DNA from: Seminavis robusta
Lineage: Eukaryota > Bacillariophyta > Bacillariophyceae > Naviculales > Naviculaceae
NCBI GenBank assembly: GCA_903772945.1
Contig: CAICTM010000003.1
Location: 124,001 to 188,000, forward strand
Length of the DNA stretch: 64,000 nucleotides
Direction: 5' to 3'
A model generated the notes under the pieces. That model worked only from the letters and a program-made list of their open reading frames with translations. It made no database searches and was not told the DNA's origin. This document shows, piece after piece, positions 1 through 10,179 of this stretch; position 1 is the stretch's first letter; each line of letters opens with the position of its first letter. A program made the position numbers and the translations under genes.

Positions 1-504
1 ACCTCGATGCTGCTCATGCTCGAGCTTTGTCATGGTTCTGGCTGGGTCGATGTGTGTTCCATGGGAGTGTGCATACCAAGCGAAAAAGATTTTCAGTCGG
101 GATGCTTCATAAGCCAGCAAGAACATGAATTCACGCGAGGGCCCTCTGAGCCGCATTCTCTCGGCACTAACGAAGGCGACAGAACCAACCATGCAATTGT
201 GGTGAATGCAAGGATTCTTCAGCCCTAGCCGCTAGCTACCGCACCGTCGACTCAGCCTCAGATACTTTGCGCCCACGTAGATTCTACGAGCACAAAACGG
301 TATATGGTTAATAAATCTTATAGGGTTAACGACTACTTTTTGGCTTAAATCCAGCAATACCGGCTGGAGCCCGACTCGCGCTCAAAGTCAACTGTCACCA
401 CCATTCCACCTCGATAAATGCAACCAAACCAACACAATGGTGCTCCTATCCACAATTGCAATCGACGGCATCCAGAGACTGATTAACAAGCTGATAGTGC
501 GCAT
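1..504. other. intergenic, no supported gene
   Basis: No open frame here has convincing composition, and no repeat or RNA gene is visible. The right part is the 3' flank of the minus-strand gene that ends at 505. Confidence 0.5.
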
Positions 505-1068
505 CTACTTGCGAGGGGTAGAGTGAATGTTCTTGACGTTGGCGAGGCCAGAAATCTGCTGCGACTCGAATCCTGGGTCTTCCTCGAAGCCATCATCTTC
601 CGGTGCTGGTGGCGGCGGGGCATAGTTGTTGGCTCTGCGTCTCTTCCTTCGAGGCTCGGGGTCTGGAGAACGGAAGGGTTCAGGGACGTGCACGTCAACC
701 CTGTTGTTGCCGTAAAAGAGAATGGTGACAGTCTTGTCATCCTCAGTGAGAATCACGACGCAATTGTTGCTGGCGCAAGTGATCCTCTTGCACTCGGTAT
801 GCAAATCAAAGTGAGACACCCACTGTTTGAACTCCGCTGGTTTCCAATAATACTTGCCACCAATCGTCACGATGAACGTGAAGTCAACGCCCGCATTCAA
901 TGCCTTGTCGATTTCGTCGCGAAGAGCGGCCTGGGCCTTGACAGAGAGAGCCTTGATTTTCTTTTTGAAGTCTTCCTCGATTGGTTTGAGCACGCCATGT
1001 TCATCTTCTTTCTCCTTGAAGATAGAGCAGAGAATCTCTTTGTTGAAGAACTCGGTTGGTTCCGACAT
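505..1068 (-). CDS. hypothetical protein, 187 aa, basic/proline-rich tail
   Basis: The first ATG with sensible context is at 1068 (MSEPTEFFNKEIL). The open frame continues upstream but the extra 36 residues look like non-coding sequence. The N-terminal half is a charged helical region (IKALSVKAQAALRDEIDKAL). The middle is a compact hydrophobic/aromatic segment (TFIVTIGGKYYWKP) with several Cys and His. The tail is low complexity: RRKRRR, a possible nuclear localisation signal, then PPPPAPEDD. I recognise no family. It is transcribed divergently from the gene starting near 1340, so about 270 bp would serve both promoters. The balanced amino-acid composition of the first 140 residues supports a real single-exon gene. 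Confidence 0.6.
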   Translation of the reverse strand: MSEPTEFFNKEILCSIFKEKEDEHGVLKPIEEDFKKKIKALSVKAQAALRDEIDKALNAGVDFTFIVTIGGKYYWKPAEFKQWVSHFDLHTECKRITCASNNCVVILTEDDKTVTILFYGNNRVDVHVPEPFRSPDPEPRRKRRRANNYAPPPPAPEDDGFEEDPGFESQQISGLANVKNIHSTPRK

Positions 1069-1339
1069 GATGGTTGGTTTTATCAGATGATTGCCGCTCG
1101 TGTGCAGATTGTGGCAGCTTTCGATCAAGATAGACAACCAGGACCTTGCATTGGATCGATCCGGGAGTATCCTCACTCGAAAACCGCGGTAAATTTGAAT
1201 TCAATCGCTTCAAATTGTTTTGGATGGTTTGAATGCTGGAGTAGAGCATGCAAGAGCGAGCGGAAGGAAGAGTCGCTTGGACAAGTAGTTCCAAAAACAA
1301 CAAGCTACGAGTACGATGAAATGGACAAATGTGTCCGCG

Positions 1340-1768
1340 ATGACCGGCCAGGAAGCCGGTAGCAATGCTGCCGCGGTGGCAACCGTCTCTGTTGTTTGTC
1401 CTGGTGACATTCCTGATGGGAATATTGAAGGCCCTGTTACGTTGCAGCGCTTCTCTGACACTCCTCTCTTTCGCATCTGCGTCCATCACAACAACAGCGT
1501 CTACAACCGAGCCGTTTTTTGCCTTCCCACTGACGAAGCTTGGACGGTGAGTCTCCCACGCAAGATCAAGACAAAGCGTTCCAAGAAGAAAGCTTTGGAG
1601 CTTACTTTCAATCTCCCCGAGGAGAATCCCGATGGATTCAAGAAACTTGTTGTGACTCTACCTTACGATGGAGAAGACGGAGATGCCATGTTGTTTTGTG
1701 AAGCTGCTGCGTTTGCTTCCGGGGTTGTCTTTGACTATTGTCAGGGCCGCGAGTATGGTCATGGATGA
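1340..1768 (+). CDS. hypothetical protein, about 142 aa
   Basis: The open frame runs from 1316, but the ATG at 1340 (MTGQEAGSN) is as likely as the ATG-like start upstream. The product has an Ala/Val-rich N-terminus, then a segment with alternating hydrophobic residues (TLQRFSDTPLFRICVHHN), a basic patch (RKIKTKRSKKKALE) and a strand-rich C-terminus (GFKKLVVTLPYDGEDGD). This looks like a small beta-rich domain, but I do not recognise the family. The gene is divergent from the 505-1068 gene. The uneven composition and plausible strand pattern favour a real gene, though no homology can be claimed. Confidence 0.45.
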   Translation: MTGQEAGSNAAAVATVSVVCPGDIPDGNIEGPVTLQRFSDTPLFRICVHHNNSVYNRAVFCLPTDEAWTVSLPRKIKTKRSKKKALELTFNLPEENPDGFKKLVVTLPYDGEDGDAMLFCEAAAFASGVVFDYCQGREYGHG

Positions 1769-2296
1769 CTCATTTGGCAGTTACCTTTCCGACTTGAGCG
1801 CCCCTTGAAACGAAACCAATATCTCGGTATCGACATCTTGATCTCCCGGTGTTCGAACCTTTCTATCTTCAGCTCCGTTATCTCCTGGCTAGTGATTCCA
1901 ATGTCCGGAATAGCACGTAATTGATTCTATAACACACTTAGCTGCAATGCAATAATCATGGTGGAGTCTAGTCGTCGTCATCGTCGATACCTAGTTGCTA
2001 TATAGATCTAGAAGAGGGGTCGAAAGGAGTATCGGCAGCTACCGGTTGCAGCATTATAGAGAAGACGAAGCCAATCCGTAGCGTGCGAGACAGTCAAAAC
2101 AATAACAGCTCGCTGTTTTATAATGATGTTATGATACCCTCTTTCGCTCCAAAACAACCTACTTGTTGCAGTTTGCCACGTTAAAATATACCTATCTTTG
2201 GGTTAGTGCTGACTGTTCGAAATTTCATCCCGCTCCAACACAATTTTGAATCGAAGAGCGTGGAGCAATGCAAAGATAGATAGTCGACGATGGCGT
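1769..2296. other. intergenic, no supported gene
   Basis: This is AT-rich DNA between the small gene ending at 1768 and the 3' end of the transposase-like gene. I looked for a terminal inverted repeat matching the region upstream of 5374 and saw none. Confidence 0.4.
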
Positions 2297-5200
2297 TCAA
2301 TCTGTTGCCTCTGCCTCGTCCTCCGATGCTTCCTCCTCTCCAATCGGTTGGCACTGCAGATAGTCCTGTTGTTCTTGGCGGTACAGCTTTAGCATATCCT
2401 CCAGCTTTGAATAGTCATGGGTTAATGGAGGCAGAGCCGTAATCGATTGCACGTAGGTGAGTCTAGCCGCTTTGGCATCCGAGTCGTCAACGTCTTTCTT
2501 CCTTCTCTTAATGCCTCGTTTGGTCTCTAACAGCTTTTCTTGCACTTCTTTCTTTTTTCGGGTTGCAGCATGGCGGAGAATGTTCAGTGCTTTCTTCAGA
2601 TCGTCTCGGAAGCACTTCAACCGAGAGTCGTCGCGCTTTCCTTGCTGGTGACACCTCTCCATGATCTCTTCCATATGACTCTTCAAACCTCGGAACCTCT
2701 CCAGTGCTGGTCGGAGGTGATTACATCCGTGAACCTTCATTGGTATGGTTGGCATTAGGCGGTGCCACAAATCGATGCCCAGATTGATTGCTTTTTTGGC
2801 ATCCGCGACGTCAGGATCTGTCATCGAGCCATACTCTTGATAGCAATAGTGCGCGATCACGTCCATGTATTGAAAGAGCCTCGTGAATCCATCACAGAAG
2901 AGCTCCACCTCTTCCTTATCAGCTTTGCACTTCTCCCTTTCATCGTCTGACAATGACTCCAAATGCTGCAGACAGATTTCCTTGATGTCATTCATGATGG
3001 GCACAGCATTCCGGAGCAACTTGCGACACTCATTGCCCTCCATCGCTCCACCATGGTAAGAAGAGATGTGCACGTTGTATTGCTTGTCTAGCTTTCTTTG
3101 GATGGTCATCCAGAGATCTTGAGTTGTGCGTCCATACTCTTTCTTGTTGTCTTCTAATTGCTTGAGTTGTTTCCTTTTCTGTGTTAGACTTGCTTGAGCT
3201 GCTTTGTGGGCTGTGTGAGCCTCATCATACCAAGCCCTTGCTAAGTCCACATACTCTTCATGTCGGATGAAATCTGCCTCGTGTTCATTGTCTTCAAACT
3301 GGATGTTTGGATCGCCAACGAGGTCCTCCATGACTGCCATCATCTCATTCAGATGAGACTCGGCGTCTACCAAGTCTTTCCAGCACCCTTCCAATGCAAT
3401 TTGAGCGTCTGCTTTCTCGAATCTAGCTGTTGTGACTTCCAACGGGACGCTTTCGATTCGATACCATACATATCTTTGCAGGTAATCAAACGGTGTGTTG
3501 GCCAACAGAATGACACTATGGAGCGGCGGAGGCAACCAATTCTCAGGCTGAATGCAGTCAATGAGAGGTAAGTTCTTGATTCCCTTCTCGTGCAATTTGT
3601 TCGAACGCTTCAGCTCTTTACTCTCCAGTTTCCTATATCGTCTTTTCATCAATCTAATCGTCCATATTCTGCCTATCTTCTTAGGGTCGTCTTGAAATTG
3701 GCCCCACATCAACTGACACATCCAACAGTGGACGCCAGACATGTTGTCTTTTCCAAGAGATAGAGAATAGAATGCCAAGTCTCCCACAGCAAAGAACTCC
3801 ATCGGCACGGCGCCATGATCTTCCATCAAACGTTTCAAGCCCTGATTAACAGCCTTGGCGATACCACTGGAAATAAGCACCTGACGTGTATCCTTCCGGC
3901 ATTTGATTTGTCCAATCAGTTGATGCGACTCTTTCCGGATTCTTCTTCCTGCTATGAATAAGATAGAAGCATGCACCCGGAAGGCGCCTTGGCCGTGGTC
4001 AGCTGAAATGATTACATGAACCATCGAGTCTGACGGAGACGCCTCTGCTTTGAGCTCATTGCGGATAACCTCGTCTAAAGGCAAGACCCAACCGGATCGA
4101 TTCGATTTCTGTTCTACAAACTTGAGAACGGTAGGTAACACCGTGACTGCTGCTTCTAGTTTCCTCATCACCCTCTCTGACTGGAGTGGGTTACACCTGT
4201 CAGCATTGAAAAACTGTCTCATGAGTCTCCCTTTCTCATAGGTCAAATTCAGCTCCTGAAACATTGCCAGCTGCCGATGTGGATCCATCTTTGGCATCGG
4301 CCGAACGTTTGATAGTCGGACGGCATCTTCAAAGGCGTCTGGTTCTTGTTCTTGATGGAGGCATGTGAGAGTAAAGCAGACATCACGACGAGTGAGTTCA
4401 TCTCCATAAACGACAGCCCCGTAGAATCCGTCGAGATACTTTCGCGCATTCTTTATCAAGGATTTTGTTGAATCGGCAGGTATTACAGGGTAAAGGTTCA
4501 GTCCATGACCTTTGCTGCCACCGAATTTCTTTAGCTGGAAGAGGTTCGCCCCATGTGTCTTTGCCTTGGCATTGATCTGCACAGCAACGTGCATGAAGGA
4601 TTGAATTGTTGAAATGCGTGGTGGGCAACAGAAGCGATCAAGAAATGGTAACCATTGACGCATACAAATCAGTTTGTTCAAGTCGTCCGTGTCATCCGTC
4701 ACTAACATGCTGCGTCTCTCATTGGCTTCGGCCTGAAGACGGACTCCCATCTCCTGTATCTTGGATCTAAACTTTGTCAGGTTGGCGTCAAATCTAAGTA
4801 AGTTTTCGTTATCGAGTTGCTCTGGTTCAAAGATTGTTAAGAGCAAGTCTAAGAGATCTTTGTTGTCGCCGTGTTTGAGATCATTCTTTGCAGTTTTCTC
4901 TGCTGGTGGGGTGATGAGTGCAGGCTGTGTAGTGTTGTTGGGTAGTGTCTCGACGACTAGATCGTTGGCAACAAAGCTTGCGCGACGACTGTAAGCTCTG
5001 TATCTGTTTTCAAAGAAGATCTGTTTGTCTTTCTCATTCTTGTTCAACTTCTCACTCTCTGGTGTTGCATCTGTTGTCACGGAGAAAAAGTGGATCCTCT
5101 TTGTTTTCGTTCCGACTTTGATCCTTCGCATTGTTGCTTGTATCTTCAGAAGTTTGCCATATCTTACTTGGTCTTCCGTGGTGGTAAAGACTCTGCCAAG

Positions 5201-5374
5201 TGCGCCCCTTCTGGTGAGACTCTCTCGCAGTGTCTTCATTGGAAGCTTCCTTCCGTCTGCCAACTTCAACGAAACTTTGTGTGTCCAATATGAAAGTGGA
5301 ATCCACTCTGCGAAGGCGCAGTCGTCATGGGCCACAGCAACAAATGCTGCCTCTATTTCAGCGTCAGATGCCAT
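2297..5374 (-). CDS. transposase-like protein, 1025 aa, uninterrupted
   Basis: A single exon starts at ATG 5374 (MASDAEIEAAFVAV). Visible landmarks are an acidic residue in ISADHGQGAF (D459), a second in FAVGDLAFYSLSLG (D532), a CWMC knuckle (C550/C553) in a segment reading KDNMSGVHCWMC, and a YHGGAMEGNECRKLL motif near residue 772. They are followed by a long Lys/Glu-rich coiled C-terminus. The order D, GD-x(2)-F, C-x2-C, YHGG-x(2)-G matches my memory of large multi-copy eukaryotic proteins that look like DDE-type DNA transposases, including diatom families. This is recollection, not a search. The frame is intact over 3 kb, so the element is recent or the protein is kept. No terminal repeats or target duplication were found by eye, so it could be domesticated. 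Confidence 0.6.
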   Translation of the reverse strand: MASDAEIEAAFVAVAHDDCAFAEWIPLSYWTHKVSLKLADGRKLPMKTLRESLTRRGALGRVFTTTEDQVRYGKLLKIQATMRRIKVGTKTKRIHFFSVTTDATPESEKLNKNEKDKQIFFENRYRAYSRRASFVANDLVVETLPNNTTQPALITPPAEKTAKNDLKHGDNKDLLDLLLTIFEPEQLDNENLLRFDANLTKFRSKIQEMGVRLQAEANERRSMLVTDDTDDLNKLICMRQWLPFLDRFCCPPRISTIQSFMHVAVQINAKAKTHGANLFQLKKFGGSKGHGLNLYPVIPADSTKSLIKNARKYLDGFYGAVVYGDELTRRDVCFTLTCLHQEQEPDAFEDAVRLSNVRPMPKMDPHRQLAMFQELNLTYEKGRLMRQFFNADRCNPLQSERVMRKLEAAVTVLPTVLKFVEQKSNRSGWVLPLDEVIRNELKAEASPSDSMVHVIISADHGQGAFRVHASILFIAGRRIRKESHQLIGQIKCRKDTRQVLISSGIAKAVNQGLKRLMEDHGAVPMEFFAVGDLAFYSLSLGKDNMSGVHCWMCQLMWGQFQDDPKKIGRIWTIRLMKRRYRKLESKELKRSNKLHEKGIKNLPLIDCIQPENWLPPPLHSVILLANTPFDYLQRYVWYRIESVPLEVTTARFEKADAQIALEGCWKDLVDAESHLNEMMAVMEDLVGDPNIQFEDNEHEADFIRHEEYVDLARAWYDEAHTAHKAAQASLTQKRKQLKQLEDNKKEYGRTTQDLWMTIQRKLDKQYNVHISSYHGGAMEGNECRKLLRNAVPIMNDIKEICLQHLESLSDDEREKCKADKEEVELFCDGFTRLFQYMDVIAHYCYQEYGSMTDPDVADAKKAINLGIDLWHRLMPTIPMKVHGCNHLRPALERFRGLKSHMEEIMERCHQQGKRDDSRLKCFRDDLKKALNILRHAATRKKKEVQEKLLETKRGIKRRKKDVDDSDAKAARLTYVQSITALPPLTHDYSKLEDMLKLYRQEQQDYLQCQPIGEEEASEDEAEATD

Positions 5375-5393
5375 CGTTGGAAGTGGTGTCCGC

Positions 5394-5454
5394 CGGTGTA
5401 ACTCGAGGGATGTTTCCTTTGGGTATCAATGGAGCTTGCTTGCGAGTTACACCG
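5394..5454. repeat. 12-bp perfect inverted repeat upstream of the transposase-like gene
   Basis: CGGTGTAACTCG at 5394-5405 is repeated as its exact reverse complement, CGAGTTACACCG, at 5443-5454, with a 37-nt spacer. It lies 20-80 nt upstream of the ATG at 5374 on the minus strand, so it is in the promoter or 5' leader. It could form an RNA hairpin or be a two-site binding element for the encoded protein. Confidence 0.6.
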
Positions 5455-6425
5455 CCATAGGCAATGCTTTTGGATGTCAACAACCTGTCGGCATCAGAGG
5501 TAAGCTGAGGTCCTTCATCGTGATGCCATCGTTGCGTTCCCAAAGAAAACCTGAAGATGTGATTTGAATCGAAAATGTGAGCTTCAGTTTTGCATACGTC
5601 AACTATGATAAAAAGAGTACAAATCGACAATATACCAGAGCTACATAAAGGCAGGCCGAGTGGACGGTGCCGGTAGCTGGCTAGACAAAACTCGGCGTTG
5701 ACCCGAGGATGGGCAACTCTGCCAAGTAAAAGAAACCTGTAGCCTTACGGTCTATATTTGGAGGTGTGTGGTTTACGTTTTTATTCAGCTTATTAGAACT
5801 ACGACAAGGGTTTCAGTGGCCAATAATAATAATTGCGCAATGATCGAGCTTCCAGCTGGGCGCCACCATAACAACAAGGAAACCGTGAAATCGAGATCAA
5901 CCTTTACGGTAGAAGTTCACATGAATTTCGTTATGCTTTCTTTGCCATGGTTTGTCGGACAAGGTACCGTGCGGACAAGGTACCGGTACCGTGCGGACAG
6001 TCACAAGCACCGATTGGAGAGGGGCCTTTTCTTAGCCCGGAGAGAGCGATCTATGACGTTGGTTGCAAAGCGCTGGCTGAGGGTCTAACAACGGAAGTCA
6101 TCCAAAGATAGCTCGCAGCCACTTCTTGGCAGGCTGGCTCAACAGAGAGAAATCATAGCTCACAATCTACATGTACCATACGGGGCCGAAGGGGCGTCCT
6201 AAAAATTTTCTAAGCTCCGGAAGCTTTTCCAACATCGCAACTGGAGTGGGAGGATGGCTGCTCCAGATCATGTTGCTAGCCAGCTAGATGCTGCGGAACG
6301 TTCTTTTGTCCGGTCAAAAATGTGCTCGCATAGCCAAATTTCTCTCGCACGAATGATGATTCATCCAAATGGGGATGCAAGTCTGCGACGACCTCATTTT
6401 TTCCCATTTTAGGTATTTCGGAACA
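5455..6425. other. intergenic with short KpnI/AgeI-type repeats
   Basis: No supported gene. Near 5957-5998 the string GCGGACAAGGTACCG recurs with slight change, next to GGTACCGGTACC palindromes. The stretch just before 6426 ends in TTTTAG, which could be a splice acceptor in the leader of the next gene. Confidence 0.4.
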
Positions 6426-7169
6426 ATGGAGATTGCAGATCTCGACCTCACCCAAAGACACACAACCATGCCAGGTCAAAGCCAAGTAAGAATAGTGAGA
6501 ACCACCGGTCTCCGGAGCCACTGCCATTATTTCAAGATGCCATGGATTTTCCTTGGCATTAGCTCCGTAGTCTTTCTCATTATTGTGTTTGCGGGCCCCA
6601 GAGAAGTAACCGAGGGATCTTGCCACGGAGAAGGATGTTTTGGCAACGACTATTGCTGCGTGAGTTCCAGCAGTCTTTGTTCTGGCGGTTGTGTTTGTAC
6701 GAGTACGAGTACGAGTACGAGTACCGTCGATGGCGACGAGGATGACAGTTGGTGCATTGAAGCCGGAACGGGTCTAAGCCTCCAAAAGGGATCCATGATC
6801 GCTGCTTGGCTGTTTCTGACGGCAATAGTTGTGTCTTGCTGTTGGCTAGGCTCTCTGATCAGCGCCGACGGTTGGCACAGTGACGGAATCATTGCGTTGG
6901 ATGCAGCTGCGCCCAATACCGGTACGGCCAATACGCCGCCTACTGGAACCGAGGACCAAAGCGGTGCATTAAAAGAGGAGGAAGAGCAGGATTTGGACGT
7001 GGAGGCCGAGGCCACGGATACGGCTTCAACCAATGACGAAATTGACTGTGAAGAGACCAAGGCGGGCAACAATGAAGTAGTCAACTCTGAAGGTTTGGAA
7101 AGAGTCGGCGATGGAGCGGAAACCAACTCCTGCACGGCCGGTGATACCGGTACTAGCAGGACAGTTTGA
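6426..7169 (+). CDS. hypothetical two-TM protein, 247 aa, acidic tail
   Basis: The frame opens at ATG 6369, but ATG 6426 (MEIADLDLTQRHT) sits just after a pyrimidine-rich TTTTAG and is preferred. A first hydrophobic segment (IFLGISSVVFLIIVFAG) lies near residues 40-56. A Cys-rich loop (CHGEGCFGNDYCC, CSGGCVC) follows, then a Ser-Thr run coded by a GAGTAC hexamer repeat at about 6700-6722. A second segment (IAAWLFLTAIVVSCCWLGSLI) lies near 125-145. The last 90 residues are acidic and Thr-rich with no fold I recognise. The topology suggests a membrane protein with a disulfide-stabilised extracytosolic loop. Family and role are unknown. Confidence 0.5.
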   Translation: MEIADLDLTQRHTTMPGQSQVRIVRTTGLRSHCHYFKMPWIFLGISSVVFLIIVFAGPREVTEGSCHGEGCFGNDYCCVSSSSLCSGGCVCTSTSTSTSTVDGDEDDSWCIEAGTGLSLQKGSMIAAWLFLTAIVVSCCWLGSLISADGWHSDGIIALDAAAPNTGTANTPPTGTEDQSGALKEEEEQDLDVEAEATDTASTNDEIDCEETKAGNNEVVNSEGLERVGDGAETNSCTAGDTGTSRTV

Positions 7170-8410
7170 GGTACCGGTAGCAACTGACACGCAGAGTCCT
7201 GACACCACCGCGTTCAAGTTGAAGATCTAGCTTGGTCCTACGAATTCGAATGGCCCGAGAGCTATAGCTGTGTGAAGTTAGTGGAGCAGTACAATCATAG
7301 TTTGTAAAGTATGGCTGGTTCATTATCACCTGAGGATTGGTCTGGCTAGACGCATTTCATTCCATGGTTTGTAGCCTATGTCGTGTGTTGCCTTTGATCA
7401 TAACGACCATCATGGTTCCCTGATGTTCCGATCCTACGGTACCCTAGAGTCTGTTTCCTTGGTGCTCATTCAATCTGCATCAACCTTGACTCCACTACAC
7501 TGCATGCAATGGTAACGGTACGGGATACCCAGGAAGCGCGGGATAGCTTTAATTGCTTTTCCATCTCGATTCATTCAGCTTCACGGAACCTTGACCTATC
7601 CACTGATAACCATCTCGCATGGTGGCACTGGTACCGTACGGAATTCATGCCGTACTAGTACTGTAGCCTTTTACCTTTCAGCCAAAGCTTTTGTCAACAT
7701 GCATCATCAGTAATGTTGGCTTTCAACAGGAGTGCATCTCGTCAATAAGCCAGTGTAGTAGTGAACACTTGTCTGTTGCCGAGTACGATTCGATTCGATT
7801 CAACGGCACCTTTTTTGCGTGCCTTGGCACATGCTTGTCCAACCAGTGGTGCTAAGAAAAAGGTGGGAAGTGACAGTACTATGGTGATTGTATAGCTAAG
7901 TGATGTAGCTGGCGGTGCGACCATCCCTTCTGATTAGAGGTTCGTTAACCGTTTCACATGAATGGAAAACCAGTGAGAAAACAACGTGCCGTGCTGTACC
8001 AGTACCGTATGGATCTGCGAGCTTGCGTGGGAGCGATAGGCTGTTCGCTTTGAGACGAAAGAGATGAGAAATGAGACGGTGTGACCTCGAAGTTACTTTC
8101 CAGTGCCAGTGCCATTTTCTATTTTCCATTGACCACGAACCATCTCTTACTCCTTGCTATTGAATATCAACCGTAACCAACGCAACCATCTAGTCAGGTA
8201 ATAGCCATATTGTCAATTGGTTAGGCTAGTAGAGGGTATCTTCCGTTTCTTCATCTACTGTATCATTCTACTAGCTAGCTATACTGTAGCTAGTATTGGT
8301 ATTGTTATTGGTGTTGTCAATATCTTCGCCAGATCTTAGGATCACTAGATATTGTCGTTGAAAAATTGGACTGATTTGGCCATTGAGTCTTTTGAAGCGT
8401 CTTTTTGAAG
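7170..8410. other. intergenic, no supported gene
   Basis: About 1.2 kb without a convincing open frame. It contains scattered GGTACCGTAC-like palindromes and CTAGCTAG near 8270-8295, as in other gaps of the window. Confidence 0.45.
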
Positions 8411-9586
8411 ATGAATGTGAATGTTGTCACAAGAAACACAAATCCGGAATTGGCCATTGATTTTTCTTCCAGCCTGAAAGAAAAGTTGAAGGTCAATAGC
8501 AAGAACAAGTCTATTAATAGATCCAACACAGCCAGAGTAGTTCCTGCAGCCATGAAGCTCTTCAATCAGTTTTTGCCTTACCATTTGAAGGCTCAGCAGC
8601 AGCCCATGCTCTTGTCTACTGTATCTACAAGTACAACAAGTACTGTATCTACAAGTACAACAAGTTCTACAAGTACAAGTCCTACCAAGATGAAGATGAA
8701 GATGAACTCCAAGAAGAAGAAACATCTGCGCAAGATTCACAAGTTTCTACTCAGTGACAACAGAGATGCTTACCAGAGGTTCTGTCAACCCACTTCTACT
8801 TCTACTTCTACCTCTACCAATACCAATACCAATACCAATACCAAAAGAAAGTGCAATTGCAAGAAAGAAGAACTAGAAAAGGAAAAACAACCTGAAGATA
8901 TGACCAATTCCACTTTGGATTTGGAATTGTCTTTTTCTTCGGATTCTTCTGAAGCAGATCTTCCTGAAACAATTGATCCAATTGAACCAATGGAAGTGTG
9001 CCTTTGCAACTGGGACTCTGAGGAGTTTGAGGAATTTGAGCAAGAAGAAGAGGAGGAAGATGAAGACACAGAGTCCATCTCTGGATCAGATGCAGATGCA
9101 GATGCAGAAGATCATTTGGATCAGCAACCTTTTGATTGTCGCCAAGATGAGCCAGAAGAGGCTGCCCCGTGCACCACCACCACCACCACCACCACCACGA
9201 GACGACAACAGCACCCACAGTACCACAGTAGACCCACCGTGCGTCTCAACTTGACGCGTCGTTCCAATTGGAAGTTTGTCACGGACAAGCAAGAGTTGCA
9301 AGCTTGGAAGGAACAAAAAGAATGGCTCGCACAAGACAAGATGGCACTCAAAAATAGACGACAAACACTACGAACTCTACGACGGACATCCTTTCTACTG
9401 AGACTACCCATGAGACGAGGATTTGTCGAATGGAACGAGTCAACTCGAAACAATCTCATCTTTAGTGTCATTCCAGAACTACAAGACGAATATCAAGTTG
9501 AACATCAAGATGAGATGATGGACGCACGAGAGGTCGATGTTGACGAACTGGAACTAGAAATGGAGAGGATGCTCGAACAACAGTAA
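8411..9586 (+). CDS. hypothetical low-complexity protein, 391 aa
   Basis: The first ATG is at 8411; the open frame begins two codons earlier at a TTG. The N-terminal 60 residues are basic. Ser/Thr blocks follow, coded by TCTACAAGTACAACAAG-type repeats (about 8615-8680). Then come STS and NTNTN runs (about 8790-8845), an acidic block (EEFEQEEEEEDEDTES) and a nine-Thr run (about 9175-9200). The last 110 residues are different: Arg/Trp/Leu-rich and helical (RSNWKFVTDKQELQAWKEQK, then a VEWNESTRNNLIFSVIPEL segment). This probably is the conserved functional part. The gene has no intron. I do not recognise the family. The C-terminal block keeps its composition while the repeats vary, which supports coding. 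Confidence 0.55.
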   Translation: MNVNVVTRNTNPELAIDFSSSLKEKLKVNSKNKSINRSNTARVVPAAMKLFNQFLPYHLKAQQQPMLLSTVSTSTTSTVSTSTTSSTSTSPTKMKMKMNSKKKKHLRKIHKFLLSDNRDAYQRFCQPTSTSTSTSTNTNTNTNTKRKCNCKKEELEKEKQPEDMTNSTLDLELSFSSDSSEADLPETIDPIEPMEVCLCNWDSEEFEEFEQEEEEEDEDTESISGSDADADAEDHLDQQPFDCRQDEPEEAAPCTTTTTTTTTRRQQHPQYHSRPTVRLNLTRRSNWKFVTDKQELQAWKEQKEWLAQDKMALKNRRQTLRTLRRTSFLLRLPMRRGFVEWNESTRNNLIFSVIPELQDEYQVEHQDEMMDAREVDVDELELEMERMLEQQ

Positions 9587-10179
9587 AGAAACAAACCAAC
9601 AGCAGACAGGTTCGGGAGCTGCCTATTAGGTTCTTCAAGGGATCCAACAATGCAATACTTACATACACAATACCGCACAGTTTTGACACATTCATTTTGT
9701 TTGGAGTACATGTACACGTATACAGCGTGATAGTTTTTTAATAAATACTAAAGGAACATCTATCCGCACTTACTAGTAGTAGTACCGGGTTTGAATAGAT
9801 TCTGCCTTACCGTACCGTACCATGAACCTGCTCAGACCTATGACATAACTGGGCGTCCGACCGGATTGGCCTGAGTCGAGCGAGCTATCTATCTTACCCA
9901 GATCTATGATCTTGGATCCGCTGTCCGGATACATGTGGCCTCATCATGGCCTCATCAATTTCCATCACCATTTTGTGCGATGCGTTCAGCGGGATTAGTC
10001 AGTCACCAATGATGACATCCACAACTCAAAATCTTCCGCAAAACGACACCAACACAAACAAGATTCTCTCGCTGTCGGAGTAGAGTCTACATAGTAGCAG
10101 AACTCAGAACTTGGCTTTGGCTCACAAGCTCATTCATTGTATCTGACTACGTAACTTAACTAATACAAAGATAGCGAAG
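9587..10179. other. intergenic, no supported gene
   Basis: This 0.6-kb gap separates two plus-strand genes. It contains CTTACTAGTAGTAGTACC and GTACCGTACCATG strings but no gene. Confidence 0.4.

Noticed and set aside
523-1362. 279-codon plus-strand ORF opposite the first gene
   Set aside because: It lacks a good start context and overlaps the better supported minus-strand gene; the composition looks antisense.
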